Origin: Desulfobulbaceae bacterium
GTDB taxonomy: Bacteria; Desulfobacterota; Desulfobulbia; Desulfobulbales; Desulfurivibrionaceae
NCBI GenBank assembly: GCA_004332195.1
Contig: SJBG01000008.1
Span: 38,207 to 102,206 of the forward strand
DNA length: 64,000 nt
Reading direction: 5' to 3'
Shown: positions 63,349 through 64,000 of the stretch, one piece after another
How positions within the stretch are numbered: position 1 is the first letter of the stretch
How the letters are laid out: the number at the start of each line of letters is the position of its first letter
Made by a program: the position numbers and the translations under genes
The notes under the pieces: model-generated
What the model was told of the DNA's origin: nothing
The model's input: only the letters and a program-made list of their open reading frames with translations
Databases searched by the model: none

Positions 63349-64000
63349 ACCAAGGGATCCAGACCGCGAGCGACCGGTTTGAAACTGCGACGATGGATGG
63401 GGCAGGGGCCATGCTCACCGAGCAGACACAGGTGTTCGGCAGTGCCATAGCCCTTGTGACGACCAAAATTGTATTGAGGATATTGAAGATGATAATCGGC
63501 CATGATCGCGTCGCGCCGCACCTTGGCCACAATGGAGGCGGCAGCGATGGAGGCGCTGCGGGAATCCCCTTTGACCAGAGCTTGTTGGGGCAGATCCAGT
63601 GGTATTTTGAACTTGCCGTCCACCAAAATAAAATCGGGTAAAAGAAGATTAGACCAAGCAAAATCCGTGATCAAGGACATCACCGCCAGCTTCATGGCCA
63701 ACAGTGAAGCCTGGAGAATGTTGATCCGATCAATTTCCGCAGCGTTCACCACTCCGATCCCTTGACGGCAACCGGGCATGGCTAAAATTTCTGCCGCCAG
63801 TTCCCGGCGCATCTTGATACCCAGTTGCTTGGAATCGCGAAAACGGCTGACCAAGCAGGCATTCACGGCATTGCAATCTTTCGAGACCCGGCAATTTTGC
63901 GAGTGGCCAGGGGCGTGGCCAGGGGCGTGGCCAGGGGCGTGGCCAGGGGCGTAGACAACGGCACAGGCGGCGGCCACGGGCCCAGATAAAGATCCCCGCC
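63345..64000 (-). CDS. rnhB: Ribonuclease HII (5' end beyond the window)
   Basis: Partial at its N-terminus: the frame stays open to the right edge, and the first visible residues 'RGSLSGPVAAACAVVY' match the family start 'EAGRGxLAGPVVAA'. The rest has 'DSKQLGIKMRRELA', 'LLPDFILVDGKFKI', 'VKGDSRSASIAAASIVAKVRRD' and 'HKGYGTAEHL'. A four-fold 12-bp repeat (63905-63952) inserts the peptide APGH x4 between 'AVVY' and the 'DSKQL' loop. It removes ribonucleotides from DNA; rnhA at 10462 gives a second RNase H. Confidence 0.93.
   Translation of the reverse strand, partial: RGSLSGPVAAACAVVYAPGHAPGHAPGHAPGHSQNCRVSKDCNAVNACLVSRFRDSKQLGIKMRRELAAEILAMPGCRQGIGVVNAAEIDRINILQASLLAMKLAVMSLITDFAWSNLLLPDFILVDGKFKIPLDLPQQALVKGDSRSASIAAASIVAKVRRDAIMADYHLQYPQYNFGRHKGYGTAEHLCLLGEHGPCPIHRRSFKPVARGLDPLV
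63905..63952 (-). repeat. 12-bp tandem repeat (four copies) within rnhB
   Basis: Four perfect copies of GGCCAGGGGCGT, in frame, encoding APGH repeats. Length is a multiple of three, so copy-number changes stay in frame. Confidence 0.95.

Overview
The window is a bacterial chromosomal segment, moderately GC-rich and densely coded. It comes from a sulfate- or sulfur-metabolising Desulfobacterota (the former Deltaproteobacteria), most likely Desulfobulbales-like. The main evidence is a complete dsrMKJOP operon with a triheme DsrJ. Supporting signs are an EF-G of the spd/mitochondrial-like type, a eukaryotic-type HisA and a monomeric isocitrate dehydrogenase. I cannot place the genus from sequence alone.

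Layout. At 0-3.4 kb, comF runs off the left edge behind an HD-GYP gene that an IS3-family element has broken. At 3.4-8.7 kb are icd, then parB, parA and a parS site. At 8.7-15.3 kb come an M20 peptidase, rnhA, pyrC, pyrB, lepB and secB. uvrA fills 15.6-18.7 kb and dsrMKJOP fills 19-24.3 kb, with an RsbRD-N-like regulator just upstream. At 24.9-32.2 kb are small genes: a hypothetical protein, an orphan PII-like protein, coaX, cutA, a zinc-ribbon protein, a thioredoxin-reductase-like flavoprotein, tadA, tRNA-Ser, an aquaporin-arsC arsenic pair and a methyltransferase. At 32.4-42.6 kb are lptD, der-uvrC, a DEAD-box helicase and an AsmA-family gene. At 42.6-44.7 kb a decayed zwf is joined in frame to an OmpR/PhoB-type response regulator. 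At 44.8-64 kb are hisA, a P-loop protein, fusA, tRNA-Phe, a B12/radical-SAM protein, two lipoproteins, tmk, pdxA, hrpA, typA, yraN and rnhB (cut by the right edge).

Functional links. DsrMKJOP is the membrane complex that exchanges electrons between the quinone pool or periplasm and cytoplasmic sulfite reduction through DsrC. ParA, ParB and parS form a chromosome-partition locus. pyrB and pyrC are pyrimidine synthesis steps 2 and 3. uvrA and uvrC belong to nucleotide excision repair, and rnhA and rnhB to RNA:DNA hybrid removal. Aquaporin plus ArsC form a compact arsenate-reduction and arsenite-exit module.

Two patterns are not explained by gene annotation. First, six copies of a 141-142 bp MITE-like element lie in intergenic DNA, five of them flanked by perfect 4-bp AT-rich direct repeats. 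One copy sits exactly on the dsrP stop codon. Second, short tandem duplications of 7-42 bp recur across the window. Many housekeeping proteins carry low-complexity inserts or tails, several visibly built from such repeats (UvrA, RNase HII, Tmk, HrpA, SecB, the DEAD-box helicase). The same process duplicates the dsrO ribosome-binding site and has contributed to the decay of zwf.
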